This document shows positions 1-13,360 of a DNA stretch of 64,000 nucleotides, one piece after another. How positions within the stretch are numbered: position 1 is the first letter of the stretch; the number at the start of each line of letters is the position of its first letter. The stretch comes from Lumnitzera littorea (taxonomy: Eukaryota; Streptophyta; Magnoliopsida; Myrtales; Combretaceae). The notes under the pieces were generated by a model, which made no database searches, was not told the origin of the DNA, and saw only the letters and a list, made by a program, of their open reading frames with translations. Location: positions 13,988,118 through 14,052,117 of the forward strand of contig JAMXBB010000002.1 of assembly GCA_024138015.1 (NCBI GenBank). Direction: 5' to 3'. The position numbers were made by a program, and so were the translations under genes.

Positions 1-25
1 GATATTGGTGTGTAGTAGCATGAAA

Positions 26-122
26 TTGGGTTTGCCATTTAGACTGTATGCATGGGTGTTGGGTCTACAATTGGACTGTACGCGTGGATGTTGGGTTTGC
101 GATTAGACTGTGTGCATGAGGA
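26..122. repeat. Short tandem repeat, about 3 units of 32-33 bp
   Basis: Three consecutive units begin with TTGGGT at about 26, 59 and 91. Each contains a variant of 'tagactgt' and ends in a 'gcatg/gcgtg' block. The units have diverged, so this is an old minisatellite-like array. No coding role is apparent. The surrounding 1-540 segment is GT-rich and carries only chance reading frames. Confidence 0.6.
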
Positions 123-1955
123 TGTGCTGTCGTGCTAAGGATGTGCTGTGCTATAGAGATTCGTATGTTGTGCTATGGGTCTATTGGGATGTGAAGCGTG
201 TTTTGCCTTACAGTAGTGTATGAAGTGTGCAATAGTATATGTGCTATCGGGCAGTGGATGGGCTTAGTGTAGAGGATGAAGTGTGGACGTAGGTGTATAC
301 TTACGATGCAATGGGCGAGGATGGGGACAAAGGTCACTGTAGTTGGTGTGGTTGGGCGTGGTCGATAGGGATTGTGTTTGGGAGTAGATTGCTGCAACCA
401 ATAATAAGTGATTGGGGTTGAAGGAGGGTAGAGATGAAAGTGAACAAGAATGAAGATGGGTTGAAAGAAGGTAGTGTGATGAAGGTCAAAAAATAATTGT
501 GTGTGGAATGTGTAATTTTTTTTTTATAGTCGAAATCCATTATTTATAAACAAGTAATTTAAATCTTTTAGATCTTTTAATAAGGATTCGATTTTAATAA
601 ATCTAATATTCATAAGATACGACAATACTTGGTTTAGATTTGTTAGTTTTCTGAATAATTCCTTCAAGATTTAGTCCGATATACTCTTAAGTTCTAAAAG
701 CCTCACATTCTATTTGGGCTTTCTATCTTGAGCTCGACTCAATCTAACCTGTTTTAAATTGACCATGGCCTTTTAATATCGTTTAAAATATATATACTAA
801 CCATTTAATACCATTCTTAAATTTAATAAATCTCAAGTCTATTTTTAATTGGTCTAAATAAAAATATTTTAAAATTCAAATTTTGGATCAAATGAACTCA
901 AATATTTTACTGGACTTTCTTCAAATATTTTCTAATGAAGCCTAACATCTTAAAAACTCAGAATTTATTAAATTACATGTATACTTTGATTATTGCTTGA
1001 TCCAACTCTAAACAACTAACTGACTTCACTTGACTTAAACACTTTCGACATTTTGTATTTTTAATTTTTCAATTTTTTTGTGTTTTTCTATTTTTTATAA
1101 ACCTAGCCTAAAAGTAAAAAAAAAAAAAAAAAAAAACTAAAATTAAAATAATTGGTGGCAAAAATGGGATGTCTACACTCATTATAATCATTGCTCGAGA
1201 GAACAGATAAAAGTGGGATGCAACATTAACTTACTATAAATGGCAAGAAGAAATTACAAGGGAAAAAGGAAATTCTTTTTTATGATAATATTTGATTGTG
1301 GCTTCATTATAAAAGGGCATTTATACCTAGACAAAAGGTAACCTACATGTCAAGATAATTTACTAAAATGGGTATCTTACCAAAAAATAGAAAAGTACTA
1401 AGAAGAATATATAAGGAAATAAGTAAATTCATAATATACAAAGTGGAATATTAGGGCCTTATTTGAATCAGTGTAGATGTTAGGGGACATGTGTTGCAAT
1501 CTGTATAAGTAGGGGTTCGTCTAGTAAAGTAGTTATAATGGAGTTTGGTTGTGTCTGGTTAGCAGCTTCTAGATAATTTGGTATGGTGTATAGCTTGATT
1601 GTCACCTATCGTAGGCCTGGGGTAGGGAAGCAGTCCAAAATAGGTCAATAAGTAGGCCTATAGCTCGAATCTTGGTAAGATTGGTTTGGAATCATGACGA
1701 CCAAGCTCTTGATCAAGTATGTCGAACTGTTTGTGGGACTGCCTATATCCGTACTAGATTGACATCCTTCCTTCGATCTTTAATATGGTATAATATTTAG
1801 AGCACTTAGGGAAAAGAAAAGCTCAAAAGTAGATAGGATGTTGGACTCTTTTATGATAAGACAAAGGGTAAGGATCCTTTATGCTATACCTTCTATTCTT
1901 TTGGCTCGGGCTTGAGTCACTGTTCCACTTGATTGATTCCTATCAATGTAGAATC
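123..1955. other. Intergenic, no gene seen
   Basis: This AT-rich stretch has no credible coding region. It contains a run of more than 20 adenines ending near 1136. Downstream of about 1440 the text looks like old repeat DNA, but I could not assign it to a family. The short open frames near 173-540 are low-complexity antisense readings of a GT-rich stretch. Confidence 0.5.
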
Positions 1956-4885
1956 TATCAAGCCCCAAACCCGATGAGTTGTAACAGCTACATCACATAA
2001 CTTAACCTAAGCTAAAAGCTAGCTATCTTAGCAACTAATGTAGTTATAGTTTACACAAGGTGTTCACATCTCAACTAGTTTTAAAGTAGTTGGATAGGCA
2101 CCTATAATATATATAACTTGCATAGTAACTCCTTGCAAAATATGATTCTTTATAATCCTTTTAGTTAAGACCTTAATGTATAACCTTATATACATTAAAA
2201 GTCCAAAGTTCTCAAAAGAACTATACAACTTCATAGGCGATCTTATTTACATGTACTAAAAATGTACCAGTGAGCCAATGAAAACTATGAGGCCTCTTAG
2301 GAAGACCCTAACAATTTTCCCATAAAATTAAAAAAAAAAAAAAAACAAAGGAGAAAGTGATTAGTTCATTAGTCTTCACATCTTTACTCTCTGGCCCGTC
2401 GGAACTAACCTGTAATTGTAATGCAATATCTCTAAGTACTAATTAACACCTGCAAAATAGTCTATTGGAATATAAGCACAACTAGCTTAGTAAAATGGGA
2501 TGAAGTCATAAGAGTATATTAACAAACATGGTAATCAAATCATTAATTAGATACAAATGTAGCAAGCATATGGTAGTCACACATAATGTTTAATTGGTCC
2601 ATTGTGAAGTTAGAGTCATTGTGTTCGCTCTAACCCAAATTAACGAATTTCTACGTGATACTATTAAACCAAATCTAAGCTTGTGCAATTGAGAACACTC
2701 TCATCCCTAGATAACATTCAAATCATGTTTCTTAACCTTACCACAACCTCCTTTTTTGTTACTTAGTTCTACCAAAGGTGGGAAAATGACCATTTCTACT
2801 ATCCTTATTAAAGCGTTGGTATTTGATTTAACAACCCAATTGTTACCTATATTGGATTGTCATAAATGTCAGGTTAGTGCTTAGTCAAGTTACGATTAGT
2901 CTAATTTTGAAGGTGAGCAACCAAATTCAAGTCAAGTTAGACATAATATGCACAACCTGAAAAGAACACTTGGAGATCATCTCTTAATCACAAATCAATA
3001 TCACAAGCCCACGCATGGCACACACACATATAATTTAGTTACAACCACAAATAAGTTCTCTTAATTCTCCAAGTATCTTGAAATGATACTCTAACGTATC
3101 GTGAAACATCAATCCCAACTTACATGATGTTGACATAAGTTAATCTTACTTTTTGTGCTCAATCTTTTTACAAGTCCCTAAACAGCTAACACAAATATTT
3201 CAGTTTTTGCTAAATAAAAAGTATATGAATTCTTTTTAATGTTTTATGTATAGTTTTGATATAGATTAGGCAGATTTATTAAGTTTTTGGTTAAGTTTTA
3301 GCTTTTTGCTGAAATCACTGAACAAGGTTTTGAACATAGTCTTTATCTAGTTTTTGTTCAAGAACCCTTTGATGAAGTATTTGAAAATAGCCTTATTAAT
3401 TAGAAACTCTCATATCAACCTTCTGAGGTCATATTAAGTAAGTTTTTCATACCAACCAATGTTGTAATCAAGTTTTTGAACTTAAGACTAAGTTTTTCTT
3501 TTACCAAATCAAGCCTTTGAAGAACCTTATAAACATATTCAACTTACAAGTTCACTCTAAGCAACTCATTTTAGTATCATATTTCCAGTTATAAACATGC
3601 TAAAACATAATCATACAATAGGTTTATTATACAAATTAACGCTACACCATTAAAACTTCCAAATTCTTATGCTTTTATTTTAATGCATTAAGCCCATAAC
3701 TAGTAACTTATACATATTTCAACTCCAATTCAATCCACTCAACTCCGAATCATTTTCCATGGTAGAATATAACTCATATGAACTCCAGAATAGATACAAA
3801 TTGTTTTCTTCAAAGCTAATTACATAAAATTTTCGAAAAATAGCATTTTTGTCCTAATTTAGAGGTTCAAACATACATAAAAATCACAGAAAATATTTTT
3901 GTCTAAAAACTCTTCATATCATTCTTACATTAAATATAAGGATACTTTAGAAAAATTTTAGTTTCAAAACTATAACTATAGGGTCATTTAAAATACTTTC
4001 AAAAATAGTTCAGTTTTAAGAGATTTCTTAAGAAGGTCATGTACCCATTTCACACACTAATATTTTTTGCAAAAAGTACATGTAAAAATATTTTAGAATA
4101 ATTTTTCTCCTAATTTTTGGAATTAATTTAATATTTTTACAAAATTGAGGAAAATCGAATAAAAAATTAGGCTCACAAAAAAAATGACCTTCCAACCACT
4201 AACTGTAGCTACCCCCTATTGGCCTAACTTGTCACTACCCCCACTATTAGGTAGTGGCAATAGTTCACTCCCAGTTTCACTTCAGACTCGCGTTCTTACA
4301 AGTAGCTTAGTTTGCGAAATTTTCTTCTTATTTTTCCAAAATTTTTTCTTTAATATTTCTTCCCACTTCTTAATTTTTCCTTAATCTTAATTCATTTAAG
4401 AAATCCCTAGAAAGCTCCCAATGATAATTCCTAAGTGGTGAAGTGCAAAAATGAGAGTTTTCTCTCTCATCATGGTTTTTATACTCCTAATCCATGCATA
4501 TTTAGGTATATTAGGTCACTTCCTTAATCCATAGTTGTCCATATGCCGTACATGCCTAATCCATTAGAGTTTTGGTTGTTTAGCAATTTTTACTAATTTT
4601 TGTTATTTTCCTTATTAATTTTTAACTAATTACATGTATTTTCGGGTATTTTAAGTATTTACAAATATACTCATATATATTAATTATGCTAGTAGCACGT
4701 GTACTATTTTTACATATTATTTTATGTCATTTTAAAATTTTATAGTGCCATTAATTTATCTCTAAATTTTTCTTAACTTTCGTTATCTAAATTATGCGTT
4801 TATGATGTATAAAATATAATATAGTATAATTTAGTAAAATTAACTATTATTGGTTATAATATTATTATTTTGTCATATTACTACA
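1956..4885 (+). mobile_element. Divergent LTR relic of the 27560-30516 family
   Basis: The opening resembles the start of the solo LTR at 27560: a 'aagccccaaa' variant, then GTAACAG, CTATCTTAG and a TTTACACAAGG-like block in the same order. The later part also matches in layout: an AT-rich body, then a local hairpin-bearing segment near 4230-4256, a pyrimidine-rich stretch, and an ending like CTTACA (here CTACA at 4881-4885). No target-site duplication is clear (GAATC on the left, GTTCA on the right), and both ends are inferred by analogy. It could be a solo LTR or a fragment. No internal coding domain is present. Confidence 0.5.
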
Positions 4886-5398
4886 GTTCAGACTCACAGG
4901 ATGTCCTTCTCTAACTCTTAAGACTTACTCGTGAAGTATCAACTTAATCGAGTTACTTCCATATACACCATAAATTACCTGCTCAAAATTTGATACGTAA
5001 GACTACAAGGCTCACAAAATTGATCAAAAGTCCTCATTGAGTTACTATATTTCTCTTAGATCTTCATTAGTATCTTGAAAGATGAAGAAATAAGCAACCA
5101 TGTCTACATACTTAGTTGAAGCTAAGTACCGTAGCATGGAATCCTCTACTAAAGAGCTTTTTTGTGGATTTCTTATATACTTCATGATTTGAAGATTCCT
5201 TTAAGTTCTATGTTGTTATATTTATAGATAGTTGTTCTGCTTAATAAATAGCAAACAATCCTTATTTGCATGGAAGGACAAATCGTATTGAAGTCAACAT
5301 CTACTTCACCTAAGACATTGTTTCATCTGGATTTTTACATATTTTTTTATGTACTACACGTAGGTAAACACATGAGAGCATTATCAAATAAACTATGG
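4886..5398 (+). pseudogene. Ty1/Copia RNase H remnant (3' end of pol)
   Basis: Broken reading frames across this stretch match the order of the Copia RNase H region. There is a GCP-like block near 4898, a 'SLVS.K.KK.AT.S' block near 5065-5105, and 'VEAKYRSM' near 5110-5145. An 'HGRTNRIEVNI' block near 5270-5305 corresponds to the family's HERTKHIE(V/I)D motif. An 'ALSNKL' block lies near 5375. Frameshifts and stops separate these blocks. The relic is cut at 5403 by the Ty3/gypsy insertion at 5404-19741, and any continuation would lie after 19746. It is a dead fragment. The family assignment rests on motif order only. Confidence 0.65.
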
Positions 5399-5403
5399 GG
5401 ATA
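5399..5403. repeat. Target-site duplication GGATA, left copy
   Basis: GGATA directly precedes the TGATAGGG start of the left LTR. The same five bases follow the right LTR at 19742-19746, which defines both ends of the outer Ty3/gypsy element. Confidence 0.85.
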
Positions 5404-6344
5404 TGATAGGGATTAAGGACTGATTACATGCTCCCAAGCCTAAGGGCTCTCTCAGGTAGTCTGTTGAGCTGTCCGAGGTGAGTTAAGTGCTGAAGAACAG
5501 TGCTTGCCCTAGTCCAATCTATCGAGCTACTTTACTCTCTATGCTATTTAAGGCGTTGCCGAGGTAGCCAGCCGACATACCGAGTTGAACCCTCCATTAT
5601 GCGCTAGTCCAAGCGTTAAATCTGAATACAGTAATCTCTGCGATACTGAGGCCGAGTTGATAACTATTAGGAGTCGACCATCCGAGGCTAACTCGATTGT
5701 GAGCTAACTTGAGATAACCCTAGTCTTGCAACAATTAGGGTGCTAAACTTCCGACGCTGAACATACCTAAACAGAGGCCAATAGAGGTCCACCTCGGCTC
5801 GGATCGTAATACTATCAGAATCGTAAAGTAAAAATGCGCGCGCACTGTTTTTTCTGACAACTGTATTGCCCTTTCTGATAGATGATGTTCGCTGCGCACG
5901 ATTTCGTATTTTCCCTGTAAAGTGTTTTCCTTTTGTTTAGGAAATAGGAATTCATTTTTGTAATTATTTGTAACGTAGAACTTGTCCTAATAGGGTACTA
6001 TAAATAGTCACATAATGTAATAGCCGCAATAAGATATATAGAAAAATATATTGAACTTTTTACCTTCTCTTGAGCTAAGTGTCCTCTTGTTTACTCTTGA
6101 GCTACTCTTATTTAGTCCATTCGAGTGTAGACTAGTGGCGAGTGACCTCCGACCACACTTGTGCGTCTTATCAAGTACGACCTGAGCTCGTATGAGGTGT
6201 TGGTGCGTCATATTCATCATCGATGTACGGGAACCCGCCCTCCCTTGACTATCATTTACTTTTCCAGCTATCTTGTAGCTTGGACCCGCCCCCTTTGGTT
6301 ATGTATGATATTAGGTTCGTATGTTCATCCCCGAGTCTGTATCA
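5404..6344 (+). repeat. Left (5') LTR of the outer Ty3/gypsy element
   Basis: This 941-bp LTR runs from TGATAGGGATT to CTGTATCA. A TATA-like CTATAAATAG at about 5998-6007 is also present in the right LTR near 19393, so it is the probable promoter. Related LTR text occurs at 39249-40197 and about 33480-33749. Confidence 0.88.
5998..6007 (+). promoter_or_regulatory. Probable TATA box of the outer element's 5' LTR
   Basis: TACTATAAATAG is retained in both LTRs of the element, and a similar TATAAATA lies at the matching position of the solo LTR near 39858. The role is inferred from position and motif. Confidence 0.5.
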
Positions 6345-9300
6345 TCTTGGTATCAGAGCTTAGCTACGTTCGAAGCTGGATTTCGTTATTGTGTTCTTTT
6401 AATAGTTTGTTACTGCTCTCGTGTGGTAGTGGTTCTATTGTTAGCTTTGAAGTTTAGTAATGAGAAGTGTTTTATACTCTATTTTCCCCTATTTTCAATA
6501 CACTAAAACAAAGTGTGGTTGATTGTGTATTTGTTGAGAAATTGTCATTATGAAGTAAACATCAATGTTGGATTCAAGTGTACAAGGAACTTTGGAAAAC
6601 CAAGAAAGTGGTACTCAATATGGTCAAGGACAGAAAGGAAGCTTCTCACCTCAGTCAGTGGGTGACCGCTTGGATAGGCTTATCAATTTGGTAGCTAATT
6701 TGGTGACTGTCATCTAAGAAGACAGACGGCGAACTAGAAACAACCCCATGAGGGAACTCGAATAATAATGCTGAGGCAATGGTTAGTTTGGCCAAGATAA
6801 CGCCCTAACTCGATCACCCTAAGCTAAAGGAATTGGTAGGGATGTTAGACGAAGGTCAGCACTTGAAGAGATTGAGGAGGAAGCAGAAGGAGATGGTAGG
6901 GTAGGGGGTATTATGGGCTTAAGGAAAGAAATGTACGAGCCCCTAGAGTTGAAGGATTACAGATGCGTATTCTAAGTTTCTTTGGAAGTAGTGATGCCGA
7001 GGACTACCTAGATTAAGTAGATAAGATTGAAAAGCAGTTTGAATGCCACGAGGTACTTAACAATGCAAAGGTTAAACTTATTGTGTTGGAGTTCACTGGT
7101 TATACCGCTTTATGGTGAAAGAACTTACAAGCCACTAAAAGAAAGGAAAGAGAACGAAAGATTAGGAGTTGGGATGATATGAAGAGAGTTATGCGGAGAT
7201 GGTTTGTGCCAAGCTATTATCTGTAGCATGCCTTCAAGAGACTACAAGAACTGAGATAAAGAGCATCAAGTGTGGATGCTTACGTTAAAGAATTCTAGAT
7301 GCTAATGATCTGATGCGAAGTCGTAGAACCTGAAAACCGAACTGTGCCTTGATTCATTAGTGGATTGAAGTATGAGATTGGGCATGTCTTGGAAACCTTA
7401 GACGTTAGAACACTTGATGATGTAATTCGGACTACCTAGAGGATAGAAAGAAGTCGAACAGGAAGATTTTGACCACCAATTAATCGTCTTAGCAGTAATC
7501 AACCTATTTCGAGTAGACCTTGGCGAACGGAACCAAGTAAGGTCACTGAAACCCGACCTGCTCAAATTACCTAAGTAAAGGAGAAGGAATCATCGAGGAA
7601 GTTTGAGAAAGGCCAGAATTCAGGGAGGAAAATGAATGAGATCAAGTGTTTCAAATACTAAGGATTGGGACACATGGCCACTCAATGTCCAAACAGGCGA
7701 ACAATGGTGATCAAAGGCTAAGCACCGATTGTTGAGGTTGATAGTACTGATGAGGAAGTGGAGTAGTTAAAGGAGGACGGATAGACCGAGCTGTCCGAGG
7801 AAGAAGTTATCTATAGTGAGGAAGGGAACTTCATGCTGACCACTTTAGTGTTGAGGAGAACAATAAGTGTCAATCCTATACCTAAAGACGAGTAGAGGGA
7901 AAATCTCTTCCATATTGGGTGCAAGGTGAACAAATCACTATGCGCGCTGATCGTTGACAGTAGGAGTTGCACTAATGCAACCTCTGCATTTATGGTCCAG
8001 CAGTTGAAATTGCCGAGCATGCTTCACTCGAAACCCTACAAGCTTGATTGGTTCAGTAATAAGGGAGCCCTACAAGTGAACAATCAAGTGTCTATATCAA
8101 TTTGTATTGGCAAGTATCGAAACGAAGTGCTTTGTGATGTACTGCCCATAAATGCGTCCCACCTTCTACTTGGACAATCATGGATGTTTGATCGAACAGT
8201 AATATATGACTGGAGGAGGAACACATGTTCTGTAGAGCATGAAGGAAAAAGGTTGAAATTAAGTCTCATGATTACCGAACAGGTAAAAGTCATGCAGTCC
8301 TAGATTAGCTGAACCCTAAAGAAGGAGGCTTTAGTACTGACTTAAGTCGAACTGAAAAGAGAAATGGAGTTGGAGGGACTGACCTATCTGCTTATCAGGA
8401 AGCTTCTAGAAATGAGACCCAGGCAGAAGAGTTGCTAACTGAGGTAAAAACCTTACTAGAGGACTTTGCCAACCTGTTTCTAGAGGGTCTACCACCCAAT
8501 TTAAGGCGTCGAGCATGCGATTGACCTGTAGCCAAGAGCTACCCTGCCGAACAAGCCTACTTATAGGCTAAACCGTAAATAGGCTACCGAGCTACAAAGG
8601 CAAGTAGACAACCTCATGAAGAAAGGGTATGTGCGCGAGTCCTTGAGCCCCTGTATTGTGCTGTATCGGTCCTGTTAATGCCGAAAAAGGATAGTTCTTG
8701 GAGGATGTGTATGAATAGTTGAGCCATCAATCGAATCACCATCAAGTACAGGTATCCTATACCTAAGCTTGATGATATGCTAGACGAGTTAAGTGAAGCA
8801 AAAGTATTCTCCAAGATCGATCTCAAATCTGGATACTATCAAATTCGAATGCGTGAAGGAGATGAGTGGAAAACCGCATTCAAGATACGACATAGTTTAC
8901 ATGAGTGGCTTGTAATGCCATTTAGACTATCCAATGAGTCAAGCACAATTATGTGACTTATGAATCATGTGCTCTGAGAATTACTGGGAAGGTTTGTCGT
9001 AGTTTATTTTGATGACATTCTAGTATACAGTCCTAACCTGAAGTCTCACCAAAAGCATCTCCAATAAGTGCTCATGAAACTCCAAGTTGAACAGCTCTAC
9101 GCCAATTTGAAGAAGTGCGATTTTTGCTTATCCGAGGTGATCTTCTTAGGATTTGTTGTAAGCGGAGGTGGCATCTAAGTTGATGAAGAGAAGATAAGAG
9201 TAATCATAGAATGGCCTGAGACGACCTGTTCTGCCGATGTAAGAAGTTTCCATGGCCTGACATCATTTTATCGCTGATTCATAAAGAATTTTAGTATAAT

Positions 9301-10999
9301 TGTGGCCCTACTTACTGGACTCTCAAAGAAGAATGTTAAATTTAGATGGGATGAGAAAGAGAGGAGAAGCTAACTACAACTCCCGTCTTAGCTCTATTAA
9401 GCTTCGATAAGGTATTTAAAGTAGAGTGTGATGCGTCCGGACTAGGCATAGGTGCTGTGTTGATATAAGAAGGCTAACCTATTGCTTACTTCAACGAGAA
9501 ACTTCGAGGAGTCACACTCAACTATTTTGTCTATAACATGGAGTTCTTCTCCTTTATCCAAGCCTTAACGGTGTAGCAATACTATTTGTTGCCCAAGGAA
9601 TTTATGATTTACACTAATCATGAATCGTTGAGATATATAAAGGGCCAACCAAAGTTGTCCTGGAGATAAGCCAAGTGAGTTAAGTTCATGGAAGGTTTTT
9701 TTTTATGTCGTAAAATACAAGAATGGAAAGAACAATATAGTGGCTGACATACCCTCCCAGCTGAACTACAGATGAGGCTACTTGGTTTTTCAACCATAAA
9801 GAATTTGTATGCCGAGGACCCATACTTTGGTCCTATCTACATCTGTTATGAGGAAGGACAGATGCTGGACGACTATCATAGGGAGGATGGATACTTATTC
9901 AAGAAGAGAAGGCTATGTATCCCGACCTGTTCCATGCAAGAATTGCTAGTGCACAAGGTGTATGGAGGGGGATTAACAGGACACTTTGGCTAACATCGAA
10001 CTTGTGAAGTATTATCCTTTAGATTCTTTTAGCCAATCCATACTAGAAAAGTATGTAACCTGCCGAAAAGCAAAGAGTCGAGCTGAGCAAGGACACTACC
10101 AACCTTTGCCAATCTAGACCAAACCATGGTCCGAGCTGAGTATGGACTTCATGTTAGGATTACTAAAGATGTCCCGAGGGAAGGACTCTATCATGGTGGT
10201 TGTGGATCGATTTAGCAAGATGGCACATTTCGTGCCCTATTCCAAAACTAACAACACTTCGACTATCTCCTTTCTTTTCTTGTAGGAAGTAATCAAGCTA
10301 CATGGAATTCCCAGGACTATTGTTTCAAACTGAGACCTTAAGTTCATGAGCCACTTTTAGAGGACGTTATGGAGGTAAATGGGGACTAAGCTGCTGTACA
10401 ATACGTCCTGCTACCCACAGATCGATGGACAGATTGAAGTTGTCAACATAATTGTAAGAACTTTGCTGCAGGTTGCTGTCGGACGAAACACGTCCGACTG
10501 GGATCTGTACTTACCACCCATTGAGTTCGCATATAATAGGACCGCCTATAGTATAACATACATGTCCCCATTCGAGGTAACTTATGGGTTCAATCTTGAA
10601 CTGCCATTGAACCAAGCACCTCGACTGATGCTTGATGATGAGCAGCTAGCCATCGAGAGAGCTAAAGGTTATAGAGCAACTGGGTCGAGCTAATATTAAG
10701 CTTGAGAAGCAAAGTCAAGGACCGAGGAAGAGGGAATTTCAACCAGGTGATTTGGTCTGGATACACCTTAGCATGGAATGATTCCTAAACTTGAGGAAGA
10801 GCAAATTGTCTCCCAAAGCTAATGGACCTTTCCAAGTTCTTGAAAAGATCAATCTTAATGCCTATAGGATTGAATTACTTAAAGGATATGGAGTCTCAGA
10901 CTTTTTCAACATTGTCGACCTTTAACCTTACACTCCCGAAAACGGGCAACCTAGACCTAAACCAGATTTGATCCCAAATCTCAAACAACCTGAAGGGGA
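6345..10999 (+). pseudogene. Decayed gag-pol of the outer Ty3/gypsy element
   Basis: Domains appear in the normal Ty3/gypsy order. Gag lies at about 6550-7600, and its zinc knuckle near 7648-7690 has one cysteine codon changed to Tyr followed by a stop. Protease is at about 7900-8290, with the active-site block reading DSRSC, where a glycine is expected after D-S. Reverse transcriptase is at about 8570-9250 and retains YFDDILVYS near 9004-9035. RNase H is at about 9410-9760 and has several stops. Integrase is at about 9950-10700; a fragment near 10379-10690 includes the 'QIDGQIEVVN' block, where T-E is usual. The tail is 'FNIVDL' then a stop. Longer open stretches, such as 7926-8303, are surviving pieces and not genes. 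The frame cannot give a working polyprotein. Confidence 0.88.
6348..6359 (+). other. Primer binding site, initiator tRNA-Met type
   Basis: TGGTATCAGAGC begins three bases after the LTR end. It is complementary to the 3' end of plant initiator tRNA-Met, the usual primer for many Ty3/gypsy and Copia elements. Confidence 0.85.
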
Positions 11000-11435
11000 T
11001 GATAGGGATCAAGAACTGATTACATGCTCCCAATCCTGAGGGTTCTCTCAGGTGGTTCGTTGAGCTGTCTGAGGTGAGTTAAGTGTTGAAGAGCAGTGCT
11101 TGCCCCAGTCTGATTTGCCGAGCTACTTCGCTCTCCATGCTATCCCAGGTGTTGCCGAGGTAGCCAGCCGATGTACCAAGCCGAACCTTCTACTGTGCGC
11201 TAGTCCAAGCATTAAATCTAAATACAGCAATCTCCATGGTGCCGAGGCTAAGCTGATAACTATTAGGAGCTGACCATCCGAAGCCGACTCGATTGTGAGC
11301 TGACTTGAGATAACCCCAGTCTTGCTTTAATATTCAGGGTGCCAAACTTCCGACGCTAAACATACCAGAATAGAGGCCCACCGCTGCTCGGATCATAATA
11401 CTATCAGAATTGCAAAGTAAAAACGCGTACGCGCT
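11000..11435 (+). repeat. Right LTR of the outer element, first part
   Basis: It begins TGATAGGGATCAAGAACTG directly after the purine-rich TGAAGGGGA. It aligns with 5404 onward and is cut at 11435 by the nested minus-strand element. Confidence 0.88.
11431..11435. repeat. Target-site duplication GCGCT, left copy
   Basis: GCGCT immediately precedes TGATACGAGG and is repeated at 19238-19242 after TTATCA. Confidence 0.9.
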
Positions 11436-12657
11436 TGATACGAGGCAAGCGCACCTATCAATTTTAATATAGTCGGATATGAGTCCGAGTCGATCCCTCA
11501 GAGATTTTGAGTACTAATATTAACTTTAGCTTTATTATCTAACCGGAAAATTATGATGAGTTGAATGAATTAAAAATACTGAAATTAATAAACTAAACTA
11601 ATTATGAGACTTAACTAAGCAATTTAGAAAGCAATAAACTACTAACGACTTCAAGTATGCAATGATGTATTTAGGAATTATTTCCCCTAGTGTTTAACAT
11701 GTAACCTTTTTTAAATATATTCAATTTAGTTTCTATGATTCTTGACCGGAGGGATTTACAATTAAAGCTAATATCTTTCTCAAGCATATTAACCCTAATT
11801 CTAAATTATTTACCGGAATCTCTTCACTTAGCAATATAACTTAGAATCGCATTAATGTATAATGAATTCCCACACAAACAATCAACTTTCCGGAAGAATC
11901 ATGTATCTTATCTCTAAGTATACATGTAATTCTCTTCAATTATGTTAAGATCTAATTACACATGCAATTTCTCAATCAACATGCATAATATCATATATTG
12001 ACACTCTAGAATTATCAATCCATATCTAAACGACATAATTGAATCAAGAAAAGATAGAAACTTTCTTGAAATTATAATTCAATCCAAGGGTTACATGAAA
12101 CCCTAGGTTCCATAATCCTAAATACTTGAATTCTAAGCTATCATAACGAATCTAAAAACGAGTTCCATCAAAGACATAAAATAAAACATGAAAACCCCTC
12201 TTGATTTGATGAACAATCTCTCTAATCTTGAAATCGATGTCGTTATCGCTTCTTGATGTTGTTTCTCCTTAAGTCTCTTCTCTTCTCTTGTGTCTCTCCG
12301 TTTCTGTAATGTCTCTCTGTTTCTGTTGAACCCTAAGATGTCCTTTTATATGTGTATTACACGGATTTTATTTTCGTCACCAGACACGGCCTGGGACATG
12401 ACCGTGTCCCCAGGTCGTGTAACTTTCTGCACAAAGGCAAAATTTCTGCATAACTTCAAAATTTCATAACTTCTTCGTTTGAACTCGGAATTGAGTAAAA
12501 CTTGATTCGTTTTCTTCGTTTTCGAGCCTAGAACGCGTTTAAACCATGAAATCAACATTTTACTCAATTAAGTATCAATTTCTTTAAAGAAAACAAAAAA
12601 TGTAAGGGAAATGCTATAAAATCACTATATAAAATATGTTTAAAATTAGAGTTATCA
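11436..12657 (-). repeat. 3' LTR of the inner element (1222 bp)
   Basis: Read line by line against 18016-19237 with no difference found, at a constant offset of 6580. One copy of the near-palindromic GACACGG...GTGTC module found as an array at 14434-14745 lies at about 12383-12420. Confidence 0.93.
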
Positions 12658-12698
12658 AATTTCCCCACACTTGAGCATTTGCTTGTCCTCAAGCAAAT
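12658..12698 (-). other. 3' polypurine tract with adjacent AGGA-loop hairpin
   Basis: On the minus strand a perfect 9-bp stem ATTTGCTTG/CAAGCAAAT closes an AGGA loop (12677-12698). Four bases later comes AAGTGTGGGGAAATT, which abuts the TGATAACTC start of the 3' LTR. The purine tract is where plus-strand DNA synthesis should be primed. Confidence 0.7.
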
Positions 12699-13160
12699 AA
12701 ATCAAAACAAAACTTTTAAGACAAGAAATACTAATCAAAATTTATCACTGTTCAAGAAACCGGTAAATGAATACACTTGACCCAAAGAAAGGTAAGAAAA
12801 ATCATTCTCAACTAACTTGCAATAATAAAGTCAACCAATTTCATCTGACCATATTCAAATGCTCCAACAATACTTAATACTAGAATTCACTAGTCAATTT
12901 ATGAAAATCAAAGTTTACCCCCGAGCCATTTAACCAAGGATTCTTAAACTAAAAATTAGATTTAACATCTCGCCAACCGAGCAAGAGTTATAAAAATTTT
13001 GTCCATTTGACTAAAGTGCATACAATTCTCTCTTCCATCTCACTAAGCACCATATTCTAAAACAAACACATTTTACATCCACTCTTCCTCTGATCATCCC
13101 CCTAGTTCATGCTTTTATTGAGAGGTCTTTTGAATTTACCTTATTTAAGCACAATTGTGT

Positions 13161-13360
13161 TGGTAGCGGGAAAGAATCTCGCTCTTCTGACGGACCAAGA
13201 CCGATCCATACCAACTTATTCCTTATATTGATAGCGGGAAAGAACCTTGCTCTTCTGACGGACCAAGGCCGATCCATATCAATTTTTTCATTAGAATTGG
13301 CATTGAGGCTCAATCTCGCTCTTCTGACGGACCAAGACGAATCCTTACCAATTTTTCCTA
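13161..13360. repeat. Tandem repeat, three units of about 69 bp, in the inner element
   Basis: Three units share the core GCTCTTCTGACGGACCAAG at about 13181, 13249 and 13319 (periods 68 and 70). The first two also share GCGGGAAAGAA upstream. It lies in the non-coding 3' part of the element. Confidence 0.8.

Noticed and set aside
6161..6506. Open frames of 98 and 61 codons
   Set aside because: They run across the LTR, primer site and leader of the outer element and show no domain; chance frames.
7926..8303. A 125-codon open frame that looks like a small gene
   Set aside because: It is a surviving piece of the protease region of the decayed outer Ty3/gypsy element, with stops on both sides in the same frame.
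12346..12567. A 73-codon frame duplicated exactly at 18926-19147
   Set aside because: It lies inside the two identical LTRs and has no recognisable domain; the duplication reflects the LTRs.
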